Below are positions 11,794 to 22,400 of a stretch of 64,000 nt of DNA, piece after piece. Source of the DNA: Actinernus sp. WN-2022 (taxonomy: Eukaryota > Cnidaria > Anthozoa > Actiniaria > Actinernidae); contig JAOWCC010000019.1 of NCBI GenBank assembly GCA_030867875.1, positions 79,512,861-79,576,860 of the forward strand. Reading direction: 5' to 3'. Made by a program: the position numbers and the translations under genes. The notes below the pieces were generated by a model. That model saw only the letters and a program-made list of their open reading frames with translations. It was not told where the DNA came from and made no database searches. Position 1 is the first letter of the stretch. Each line of letters starts with the position of its first letter.

Positions 11794-12992
11794 CCTTAAT
11801 ATAGGAAATTAACGAAGCCCTATATTAACGCGACAAAAATTAACACGCCATAAAATTAACGCGAATTTCTGAAAAGTTACATTTACGTGCATTAAATTAA
11901 CGCGATTTTCCGTCCGAAATATTTTTACGTGCATTTAATTACCGCGAATTTGATGTCTTAGGTATAATAAGCTATAGCAAACTGCGCATTTTACAAGACA
12001 TAACAACAACTTCCAACAGAACTCAAAGTTTAATATCAATCACATTTGATTAATATATGTATCTTAAAGTGCCCCTACGATCAAATTTTGACATATCAAT
12101 GTTTTTGCATATTCATAAAGTAGAGTTCATATATTATTACCAGTTCAAATTGTTTTTCGATACAACGACAGGAAGTCTTATTTTTTTAGCTCCGAATATT
12201 GAATCTACACGTCCGCCATTACTGGAAGCCGTGCCCTTTGTTCAGCTTTAAACAAAGGTTTATTCACCGGAAATGATGTCATACACTTAACGCTCGCCTG
12301 CAGAACACAACGCCTGGAGGCATATTTCTACTAAAAACGTCTTCACGTACATAAGAGGAAAGTTATATTTATCTTTGCGAGGTTGGCTACTTTTTTTATG
12401 CACGCTATTTCGCGCCACGAGGTTGTCGTGTTAAGTGTATGACATCACTTCCGCTGAATAAACCTTTGTTTAAAGATGAACAAAGGGCACGGCTTCCAGC
12501 AATGGCGGACAGGATTTTACCGGTAAACTCTCCTAAAATTTGTGGTTTAAGATGCCCATTTGGGAATATTTTTTACTATTTCGGATATTTCTAATACTGA
12601 TTGACCTATAGACACTGAAAAAGTGGCAAATCGAAATGGTAAATTTTCGTCGTAGTGGCACTTTAAGCAAGTAGGTACATGTAAGCATGGTTTAAGCCTG
12701 TAAAATACAGCGGATTATCTATACGTTATGTTATACCCTCTGGGAGAGGACGATCACTACATCGACGAATCAAAAGACATTTTAAAGTCCCTGTTACTTG
12801 AAGAGGTGTCAAGTGAGTCTGAAAGTGAAGCCGACTAATATGATTTGGCATGAAATAAAGGTGTCTTCAAATAACGATGCTGTAAATCAGTGGTATTTTA
12901 ATTAACGATGCTATAAATTAAGGGGCATTTAATTAACGCGAATTTTTGAAATTCGCGTTAATAACATGCTTCGTTAATTTCCTATATTAAGG
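11794..12992. mobile_element. 1.2-kb TIR element with TA target duplication
   Basis: The ends are perfect 25-bp inverted repeats beginning CCTTAATATAGGAAATTAAC, flanked on both sides by TA (11792-11793 and 12993-12994). Subterminal regions repeat the word attaacgcgaattt in both orientations. No transposase frame is present. A second palindromic element (12062-12667) sits inside, so this is a nested insertion. Confidence 0.85.
12062..12667. mobile_element. palindromic element nested in the 1.2-kb TIR element
   Basis: The ends CTTAAAGTGCC and GGCACTTTAAG are inverted. Inner blocks gtccgccattactggaagcc and gtgccctttgttcagctt pair with cttccagcaatggcggac-type sequence at about 12480-12515. A half copy with the same gtggcactttaa end occurs at about 33306-33552. 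No coding capacity. Confidence 0.75.
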
Positions 12993-12999
12993 TAATTTC

Positions 13000-14000
13000 C
13001 GTATGGTATGTCATGTATACCAAAGCCAGCCGGAAAAACAACCACACCTTCAGTACAAAGAAAGCACAATAGTGCGTAATTACGAGTCGTTAGTCCATCT
13101 ATTCAAAGCCGAGAACATGACTAATTTATTCCCTGTATAGTACGTCACAGATTACAGGAATTGAGCCGTCTGTACTTAGCGGCGGTTGGGAGGAAGAATT
13201 TCTGTCCTTTTACGCAAAACACAGTAAAGTAAATTTTAGTACGAGTCTTCATGTTTAGATCTACTCATTGAGCTAAAGTTGATTTTAGGCTTCAAGGGGA
13301 AATTAGAAGACGACGACGACTAGTCTTCCAAGTGCAGGCTGGACAGCGGTACTTTATTCCCCCTGCAGCACTGGGTAGGTCGGAGTACAATGACCCCCTG
13401 CACACTGGATATAATTACAGCTCGATCTCTTGAGTACTAGTCATAAACTCACGGTTTTATCCATGTGGGACGCTTTTGCAGTTTGCGCATGCGCAACCGG
13501 AATCACATAAATTGCGTCACAGTCTCCTTTCCAAGTTTGTTGTTGCCAGTTTGTAATTTTTTTTTTGTTAGAGTGCAAACAAACCCGTATAGTTTCAAAC
13601 ATACTCATTATTTGTCACACATTATCTAACATTTCAGTTATTTATTAATTCTTACTATCCCAAACTTGACTAAATAGTCCATTTCCTCAGCGATCTTCCA
13701 TGGCACCTCGAGAAATTAGTGATTAAATTTCTCCGCGAGCCTCGGGAGGATTTGTAAACATTACTTATAAATATATTCCTGCTATTTTATTTGTGTTGCG
13801 CATCGGAGAAAATTAAGAAAATCTGAAAACCTAGATAGCGGAATTCGAAGAAAGAGGAAGAAACCTCACAACCTTCGCTATGTACAGATGGCTCAACTCT
13901 TGTAATTTGCGACGTCAAATACGGGAAATAAATTAGTTTTACTATGCTGTCCCAGGGCATCGAAAAGGTGGACTAGTTAACTATCCTACCAAATTGGAGT
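13000..14000. other. stretch without recognised gene
   Basis: No gene was found. Part of 13690-13760 (ttagtgattaaatttc ... gcctcggga) matches half of the inverted-repeat element at 46595-46736. The rest is AT-rich with no structure I can support. Confidence 0.4.
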
Positions 14001-14004
14001 TTCT

Positions 14005-14352
14005 AATTGGATACCGATGCCAGCAATGAAGCCGAGGTAGCAGTTCTGTTCGTAGACCTTAGGACAGGAGGAACGTGTAATAGCTTACTTCAGTCGTACT
14101 CTCTCATTCGGAAAGAAATTACTCTGTCGATCACCAAGAGAGTTGTTGGCACTATATGTGCCATCAGTTTGACTTTTCCACCACTTACCTCTACTCCGCC
14201 CTGCAACAGTTGTGTAACTTTCAAAACCCAAAAGGCCAAATAGGGTGAAATAGCACGGTGGATCCAGAAGTCCCAGGAGCATGACTTTAGGATTCTACAT
14301 CGTCAAGGAAGGAGCCACAAGAATTCTGATGCGCTGTCGAGATCCCCCTGCT
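14005..14352 (+). pseudogene. Ty3/Gypsy RNase H remnant
   Basis: The frame reads LDTDASNEAEVAVLF at about 14008, the same RNase H start as in the remnant at 3605. It continues through degenerate SYSLIRKEI and DHQREL-like residues to a KGEIARW segment and an HRQGRSHKN-SDALSRSPCW-like end at about 14300-14350, with at least two frameshifts. The copy is short and non-functional. A tRNA-derived SINE-like sequence follows directly. Confidence 0.75.
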
Positions 14353-14379
14353 GGTGTAAGTACTGAGAGCCTGAAGATA

Positions 14380-14672
14380 AGAGAGATGGCCTCTTACCTC
14401 TGTGGCCGGGGTTCGATATTCCCGGAATTGTGGTCACATGCACACAGCGGCAAAACGGTATGCTCCGCTGGCCAAAAGAACGAAGGCTCTGCTCTCAAAT
14501 ACAAATTACCGAGGGTTTCAACTTTTTTAGTAAATAATTTTATAACTTAGTAAACTCACAATGAATTACAAATTAAGAAAACTTCAACCTGTTAAAGTCT
14601 TAGGCTTAGCTTTTAAGTAGTTTTCTTAGTTTTTGACAAAACAGTTCACAAATGAATACTTTTAAGCAGAAA
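14380..14672 (+). mobile_element. tRNA-derived SINE-like element
   Basis: A pol III B-box-like GGGTTCGATATTCCCG lies at 14408-14424. It is followed by a body (gcggcaaaacggtatgctcc ... ccgagggtttcaac ... ttttgacaaaacagttcaca) that recurs in the opposite orientation at 45352-45600. That partner has an A-box-like TAGTGTAGTGGGTAGG at its head. Together they suggest a tRNA-headed SINE family; the tail was not resolved. Confidence 0.55.
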
Positions 14673-14689
14673 CGTTAAAATCACGGCAT

Positions 14690-15660
14690 ATGCCTGTTGT
14701 TTCATTTCAGTTTTCGCGGGAAACTGGGGGCGGCCGCGCGCGGACAAGAAATAGAAAATACGCATGCGCGTGACATTTTGCCGCGGTGTGGGTCACATGA
14801 GACAGACTAGTTCTCTCCTTTGCTCCAAGGGTCTCCACTTTCCCTCCCTCCACAAAAATAACTACATAAATTCTAATTCGATTCCAATTCGGTTTGATTT
14901 TGTTGGGTATGGCCCGAGAGCAAACGGAACCTGTCAGTCACTGATAGGGGTTATGAAACCAAATATAGTGTCTCCTCTAAGAAACAAAGGGAAGTCTCCA
15001 GCACTCAGCTGAGCAATGTTGCTTACCGAACCCAGAAGGGTCCAAAGTCTACACAGAGGGTAGTACATAGAAACAAAATCTGCACAGGTAATCGGGAACA
15101 ACAAACCCACCTGGCAGGTGATGTCCAGGACACGTCCGATCTAATTTCCAGGGGGCAGACTTCACCTTTTGCAACCTGAAATGCTATTGGTTACCCAAAC
15201 AATAGCCTACCCCTAAAACAATACAAATCCTAACCCTAAAACAATGGGATTCTTTATTAGTGAAGTCCAATAGGATACGACCTACAGAACAGTGAAGTCT
15301 AACCGGTTTCCAGTGCGGACCGGCTTTCGTACGACATTCGTCAATTTAATAGTTAGCATTTTTTAAGATTAAGACTGGTACTAGTACTGTTTCCCGATTC
15401 AAGTTGTTTTTACGTTCTCCGCTGGGAATAAAGAAAAAGATGACTCCGGAAACTTTTGCTCTAGTTTACATGTAGCCTTGCATATAGGAAGAAGGTTCGT
15501 CAGTAGGATTTCGGTGGAAACGATTTGAAAAGAGGAAATCGACTCATTTGTGACCCCGTTTCGGTTTACATGACGTCACGTAAACACTCTAGTATACTCG
15601 TGGAAACATTATCAAGAGGTTCGCGTTCACACAACTCTATCGTGTTTACATAAAGCTATG
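14690..15660. other. stretch without recognised gene
   Basis: A GC-richer patch (gggggcggccgcgcgcgg) at about 14726 is followed by ordinary sequence. The frame at 14764-15012 has no domain. Nothing else can be supported. Confidence 0.4.
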
Positions 15661-15689
15661 TTAACACCGAAACTGTTTTTTATTTCGTA

Positions 15690-16285
15690 AAGTGCAAGTA
15701 AAGCCATAAAACAACATGAACTCTTTTTGCCCCAGATTCTATTTCCGATATACTTCAGTTGTCTAAATGAGTTTTCTTTGCGAGGCAGGTGCAGGAATTA
15801 AACTAGAATAAACGCTACCCGAATTGCGGGATTCATTCAATCATCTTGTGATGTCACAAAGAAAATGAAAACTAATCAAAATTAGGGATTGAATGCCAGA
15901 AATGTTACAAAATTTGCAAGATTAATCAGGGTCCGAAATTAACTTTTTTACGTAGGCGCGAACTGACGACTAGCCAAATTTTTTAGTCGCCTAGACAAAT
16001 TGTGGTCGCCACATTTCAAGCGACACGCGACAAAACATTTGCTGGCATGTTTTATTGGCTAAATTTACTTAGAACATCGTGTGACTTCGGGACATTGTGA
16101 AAACATTGTGAAGACTATAGGTAAGTTGTCAGCTGGCGACTAACTCTGAAATTTTGGTCACCAACACTCAAAATTTAGTCGCATTGGCGCCAAATAAGGC
16201 GCAATTTCGGACCCTGTTAATACCTTTTTGTGAGAAACAAACCCAATATATATTTCATTTTTTTGACATGATACTTCACTTTAAG
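15690..16285 (+). repeat. dispersed repeat, copy carrying a nested MITE (partner 10687-11095)
   Basis: The outer parts match 10687-11095: aaagtgcaagtaaagccata at the start and tttttgtgagaaacaaaccc near the end. Between them lies the MITE at 15929-16215, absent from the partner copy. Confidence 0.75.
15929..16215. mobile_element. MITE with CAGGGTCCGAAATTAAC ends and TTAAT duplication
   Basis: The left end CAGGGTCCGAAATTAAC and right end TTTCGGACCCTG are inverted. TTAAT precedes the left end and follows the right end. The paralogous site at about 11010 reads through without it, so insertion is directly visible. About 287 bp, non-coding. The superfamily is not settled by a 5-base duplication alone. 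Confidence 0.75.
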
Positions 16286-16544
16286 GATTGAATGATGCAT
16301 ACGTAGGCAATTTCCTGTCTCTCTGGTCAAGTGAATACTATGTTTGGAATACATGTATCAGGGCTTAGGAGAGAATGTATTATGTTAAAATTATAGGAAC
16401 CTTATTAAAAGGAATAAAGAAATTACAATTTCAACATACCAACAGGTACTTTATTTCATTTCACATAAAAAAACCTGTTTATATTCATACATTTGCGTTA
16501 AACTTTTAAAAATATAGGTTTTGTTACTGGACGTGTATATAACT

Positions 16545-17620
16545 TGTAGCTATGCCTATGACAGTAATCTATATTATTTTTCATGACAGATGTTAGATAA
16601 GTGTACAAAAATAACATCAAACAAAGTTTCAATAATTCTTTTTTTTTTTCAATATAAAGATCAAGCAGCTATAATTGGTTGCTTGGTGATATTAACGACC
16701 AGTCAATAGGGTGATGCAATTAGCACCTCATCACAAACCATCTACCAACTGGAATGTGACAAGCCCCTTCAATTATTTGAGGGTAGTGTTGGGGGTTGCT
16801 AAAACCCAACAGAATAGATGCATTACTTTCCTGTGGTTTATAATGACACTGTGTAATCGCATCATACTAACTTTAACGGATCTATTATCATGTACAGTCT
16901 AAACATCACTAAACAGAAACCAGGGACGACGGAGAGAAATTTTAAGTTGGGGGGCGGTATGACCAAACTATAGTCTTAAAATGACTGAGAAGTAACAAGG
17001 CAAAAGATTCGTCCTTGCAAACACCTTTGGATTGCTGCCATTCATTGGTAGCATCGAAGCGAGGCCAATTGTTAGACATTGTAGGAACAAAATATATAAT
17101 CGATGGTGTCAAATAACGATAATTTCCGTATAGATGGTTTGCACTCAATCCCCAGAGATTCAAATGACAAAGAGCATGGCGGCCATGTTGGTGTACAGAA
17201 CAAAAGAAGAATCTATTGTCAACTGTACACCAACATGGCGGCTATGACGTTCAGTGCAAAGGTCCATAACATCAAGACAGTGTGGTACGATATAAACCAA
17301 TACATTTCTCACCGGATCCAATTTTGCGATCTTTGGGACAACTGGCCTCGCTCTGATACTATTGTTCCAGATTTCTTCCCGCACGAGATATGATTAAGGT
17401 ACATAATGACTTTCCATCAAGGTAAGGAAAGTGTCAATTATGAGGGGATAGAAAATGAATTACCTAGAATAAAATGAGTAGTGATATAGAAAGGCAAACT
17501 GTCTAATTTCAAAACAAAGATAGCCGCCATTCGTGGGCTATCTGAAGCGTTCCAAGTAACCTCAAGAGAAATTCCATCTCCCTGTTCTTGTCACAAAATG
17601 GCAAGGAAATATTATAATAG
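16545..17620 (-). repeat. right arm of the large inverted repeat (partner 8341-9660)
   Basis: Read in reverse complement this arm matches 8341-9660 in three blocks, including the Helix-like agatcaagcagc / gcttgatct block at about 16660 and the cacaaaatggcaagg block at about 17592. It carries its own insertion at about 16930-17400 containing atggcggcc palindromic blocks, whereas the left arm carries the 8439-9113 element. Confidence 0.7.
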
Positions 17621-17639
17621 CCGAAACAATGCTCCAACC

Positions 17640-18290
17640 CAAATATAAATGATAAAGTAACAGACTACCACCTGCCAAGGGGCCAGAATTGTCAAGGGTG
17701 CCCGACATCCAGGCTAAACATGGGAAACCTTGGCAGCTAAGTTTACAACCTACACAGGCTTACATGTACCTATTAAGAAAGGTATGCAAAAATAATCAGC
17801 CCCTGGAATTTGTAAAAATCTAAAATTGTGAAGGGGCTGCTGCACATACCTACATTATATACCGCACTGAGAACGAGAGAAAAATTGTACAGCTGGAAGC
17901 TTAGTAGTGTCCCCCCCCCAAGAGCAGTGTGTTATTAAAGGACACACATGGATGGCATCATGAGCACGCATAGCCAATTTCTCAAATCGTTTTGATTGGA
18001 TATTTTCATAGTTTTTAGTTTGCAAATTACATAAAATTAATTCAATTCTGCCGTGCAGATGCACAGATGATGCCAAAACCTGAAGAGAGCATCAGTTACA
18101 CCACTCGACTGTGTTGAGTGAAGATCATCACTGATATTAACATTTAACTCTTACTGATAAATACATTTAAGTGTAGCTTGTCTAAGGCCCACTTCAACTT
18201 TTCATGCACCAACGAAACTTAATACCATTAAGTTTGACGTCGGAGCAACTGGTCGATTCAGATGGTGAACTTAAATCATTTGACGGATTG
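17640..18290. other. stretch without recognised gene
   Basis: No coding signal was recognised. It is probably downstream flank of the docking-protein gene, whose stop codon is at 19163. Confidence 0.4.
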
Positions 18291-18300
18291 TAGAACTCAC

Positions 18301-18759
18301 AGGGCTTCAAGTGGCCAGGGTAAAAAATATAGGGATAAATATAGGACATTTTTCAGGAAAATATAGGGCTAATATAGGGCAAAATGAAGAAATATAGGGA
18401 AATATAGGGAGATAATATAGACGAAGTTGGCGATGTTTTCCATCCATTAGCTGGATTTTAAACAACAACAAACACATGAACATATAAAAAATAATGCAAT
18501 GGCTCTTTATTTCTCGATGTCGATTTTCTTGCAGTGCCATGAACGTTCTATTAAGCGCCCATGGCAAAATAGCCGACATTTTTCATTTCTTATTAACAAA
18601 AACAGTTAGAAGTACATGAAATATCCAATAATTGTATTCGTTTTTTAGTTAGTAGAAAAGAAATTATAGAAATATAGGAAATATAGGACATTTTAGAAAA
18701 TATAGGGAAATCTAGGGAAATCTAAAAAATATAGGAAATATAGGGACACTTGAAGCCCT
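18301..18759. mobile_element. hAT-like MITE with 8-bp target duplication
   Basis: The ends AGGGCTTCAAGTG and CACTTGAAGCCCT are inverted. GAACTCAC flanks the element on both sides (18293-18300 and 18760-18767), an 8-bp target duplication typical of the hAT superfamily. The interior near both ends is crowded with ataggga/atataggg words in one orientation. The minus-strand frame at 18307-18579 shows no transposase motif. Confidence 0.85.
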
Positions 18760-19162
18760 GAACTCACAGAACCTGGTTCTAGATCTTAATTTTCGCTAGC
18801 AAATTTAAATTTCAAGATGGAATAATTCATGCGTTTAGTTTGGATCATGAAAATAGCGTCATTTAAATCTACATTGCTTCAATGTTGCATTATGCAATGT
18901 TCATCACCTGCTGCACCTAATTTGAAACATGTCAAGCCCAATTGATTTTGACAGCACTATTATGCTGTACTTAATTCATCGATTAAGTTCGGCACACAAA
19001 AAGATTGCCTTCTGAAACAGGCCTGAGGCCTCGAAGCAATAGGTGCCAAAAGTAAATTAATTTACATTTAAAGTATAAACATGCAAAAACATTGCGACCA
19101 CTTAATCCTAAGAAAGTTGCTGAACTTTGTTAGAGTGTAAGTTATGACAAAACCGAGGGATC

Positions 19163-19460
19163 TTATGAGTGATGTCCTGATAGCAGACTAGAGGGATGGC
19201 TGGACTGGTGACTTGACATGCTAACAGAGCGCCCTCGCGACTCAGTGTCATTGAATGAAGCACTTGTAAAACTATCAACAGTGTCATTACCAGATGATCT
19301 GGTACATGGAACAGAGTCTACAGACGGACGCCTGTGTGAATGATGATGAGCACCTACATGTCTTGATGATAATCTCTGAGTTTGACATTTTATGGATTCA
19401 AGAATCTCCCGACCTTGACGAGTAAGAAAGTGGAATTCTCCTTCTCTACTCTTGCATCCT
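19163..19460 (-). CDS. docking protein exon 4 (end of PTB, Ser-rich tail, stop)
   Basis: The acceptor ttattttatttcag lies before AGGATGCAAG at 19460 and the stop TAA is at 19163-19165. The start GCKSREGEFHFLTRQGRE, ILESIKCQTQ, closes the PTB fold including its C-terminal helix. The remaining 70 residues are rich in Ser, His and Arg and contain no Tyr and no PXXP proline run. The reading frame ends cleanly, so the short tail is not due to an obvious mutation. A longer splice form cannot be excluded. Confidence 0.8.
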
Positions 19461-22400
19461 CTGAAATAAAATAAAAGAAAATGTGATCAGTGATGATGAC
19501 TAATTTTCATATTTGACAAATGCAGGAAACTTTTGGATAAAAAGATTGGATAGAAAAGGGCTATTGCCTCCCAGAGACTATAGGAGCACGCGGTGCTAAA
19601 TTTGCCCGTGCTCATATAGGCTCTGGAGGCAATAGACCCGTTTTGCATTCAAGAATTACCGCTGGATGCGATGCCTACAGACGCATTTACTCAACACTAG
19701 TCTCATTCTGATGTTAAAAATTCACAAATACCAGCGAGAAGGTGCAGAAGATCAAACTACAACAATACATAGAGTTGTGAACAACCCATCTTCTCGCTGG
19801 TATTTATGAATATTTAACATCAGAATGAGACTAGTGTAACTTGAATAAATGCATCTGTAGGCATCGCATCCAGCGGTAATTCTTGAATGCAAAACTGGAC
19901 TATTTCTAATTTGTTGTAATGATGTAAACTGCTAGAATAAAACAGAGGCAAGCCTAAAAGCACAGTTGCTTTTAGGCTGGATTGGATAAGATTGTAATGA
20001 TCTAATTCTACCTATAGAGATATACTGTATTTCCTCAATTACATGTACAAGTGCTCTGGCTCTTATTTCAAATTTTGTTCAAATACAGTAGGGGTACTTT
20101 AATTGTTGCTGTACCTTTTTCTACAAATAAAGCACCTCTATGTTGGGGTTTGGGCACCATGTACATAACAAATATTGTTCAAGGTATCAACAGTTAAAGT
20201 GATGTCTATACAGATTGTACATGTAAATGCACATCCTACCTCCCTCCCCCTACCCACTCTCCTCCCCCCCAAGAAACACAACAAAACAAGACACCCAGGG
20301 AGTGAAGTGCTGTGATATTTTCTAGTTTCAAGAATAACTTAGCAATATCACCACAGCTGGTCTAAAGAAGTGGGGAGATTGGGGGAGGTGGATTTTTTTT
20401 TTTTTGGGGGGGGGGAGGTGGTGGGTGGGTAGGGGTGGAGAGTATAACAAAAATGTATCATGAAATGATGAACCCCTCCTTCACACACACACAGCACTAA
20501 TGTTTTGGTTTCGTGAAATATTTATCTGATATATTTAATAGTTTTTCCCTCACTTACTTAGCTGCTTTGATGATGAGTACTTTATCGATGTCTTGCAAGT
20601 GAGAAAGTCTTTGGAGACGAAACCTAGGGAGGAATTCTAACTCCCACTGCATGACCTTTTCTCCAGACTTAGAACTATGAAGACACAAGTATTCCCTCCT
20701 GACAGTGATGAGATACTCTCCCACGAGTCCTACTCTATCGGAATCTTCTGTTCCTATTATAGTAACCTCATACAAACCTGTGGATGTGGATAAGAATATT
20801 GGGTTATACAGTCAAACCATCTGTAAGCAGTGAATCAACTAAAAGTTGATCAAGGTATGCTGACTGCCATGGGAAGTGAGTAGCAGCTGACGTTTCGAGC
20901 GCTAGCCCTTCAGAGCTTTGTTTTCACTCTGATGAAGGCTAAACTGCACAGCCTCAAAACCATATGATTTCCTATACTAATTAACTGTCACTGTACATGT
21001 AACCTGGCACTGATAATAAAAATACTACTACTAATAATAGCATTTATTTAAACACGGTATTGGTGGTACTGCAGCATTCAGAGCTGATGTGGGCGTGATA
21101 ACACAAAAGGAACGATAAAAAATCTAGCTAACCTTTTTGATTATGTAAATTACAAGATGTGGATGGAAAAATAGACTATTGCATTATAAGATATTGAAAT
21201 GGTACTAACTGACTAACTAGTTGAGTAACTAACTAATTGACTAATAACGTAATTAGATGAATAAGTGAGTAGTTGTGTAAATGGATAGGTGGATGTCTAA
21301 TAATTAAGTAAACACTTGGATGAGTAAACATGAATAAGCATGCATGAAACATAAATAAAACATTAGTGGTATGATAACTCATCAGTGTAGCTCCTAATAT
21401 TTGGTTGCAGTGGTATGGAATTAATATACTTTTTTGACAAGTTTTTTTTAAAGGTCAAGTGTTTTTTATCTTTAAGGATGTAGTTCCACAGTACGGATGC
21501 TTTGTATGTCATTGACTTGCATATAGCATCTGTACGTGGCATCTGATAAGAACCCAAACCGAAATGGTATTGAAACCCTTTTTACCCAAAACAAGTGCAC
21601 AAAATTCATTCACAGCTACATGTACATGTACTGTACATGTATCTCATGGAAGACCAGTAATTACGAATTATAATAAATTGAATGTATGGTACACTCAAAA
21701 ATCAGTTGGCAGTCTTGGAGTTTCATTTTTAGATTTCGAATGTTCATCCATAGCAGGCTCAAAACCCTTGCCATTTTCAGCACTAAATCAGCAAATTGAG
21801 AGGAAAAAGTAGCCTGAATTTCAGCCGTCTCCTCTTTTTCGTTCCTCCCAAGAGAGACGTCTGAATCCAATAGCCGATAATGCCATCCAGTGACGTCAAG
21901 GCGGATTAACAATTTAATTTATGCAAATAAAACTGTCACGGCAGTAGTAAGAGTTTGTGGGTCACAAAAACAAAGCCATTGCTCGCCTTGAGAAATTATT
22001 TGAGATCATGCATACCAAAATAAAAGCCTTACCTATATTATATATATATCTCCATCCCATTTGCTTCTCAAGTGCCTCTTATGTTGTGAAAACCTTTTTG
22101 AAGCAACAAATCGTTATATTATCTTTGTCTGGCGATCTGCCGTTCGAATCGACACAACTACGAGATATTACCTATGTAAATGATGCAACAGAAAAGTAGA
22201 AAAACATGAAAGGATAATGGAGAATTTTCGAAGAAATACGAAGACTCTTTTACGGGAAAGAACAGTTCCTTGAAGAGACTAGCGACATTCTTTACCACTG
22301 CGAGTGTGAACAAATAATTGATTATCAACAACCCCGCAGACGCGATGGGATAAAAATGTACATGTTTACAGTACAGTTGGCCGGTTATTGTGCAGGACAC

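Noticed and set aside
15170..15250. Telomere-like cctaaccctaa words
   Set aside because: Only one or two imperfect copies occur in ordinary sequence.
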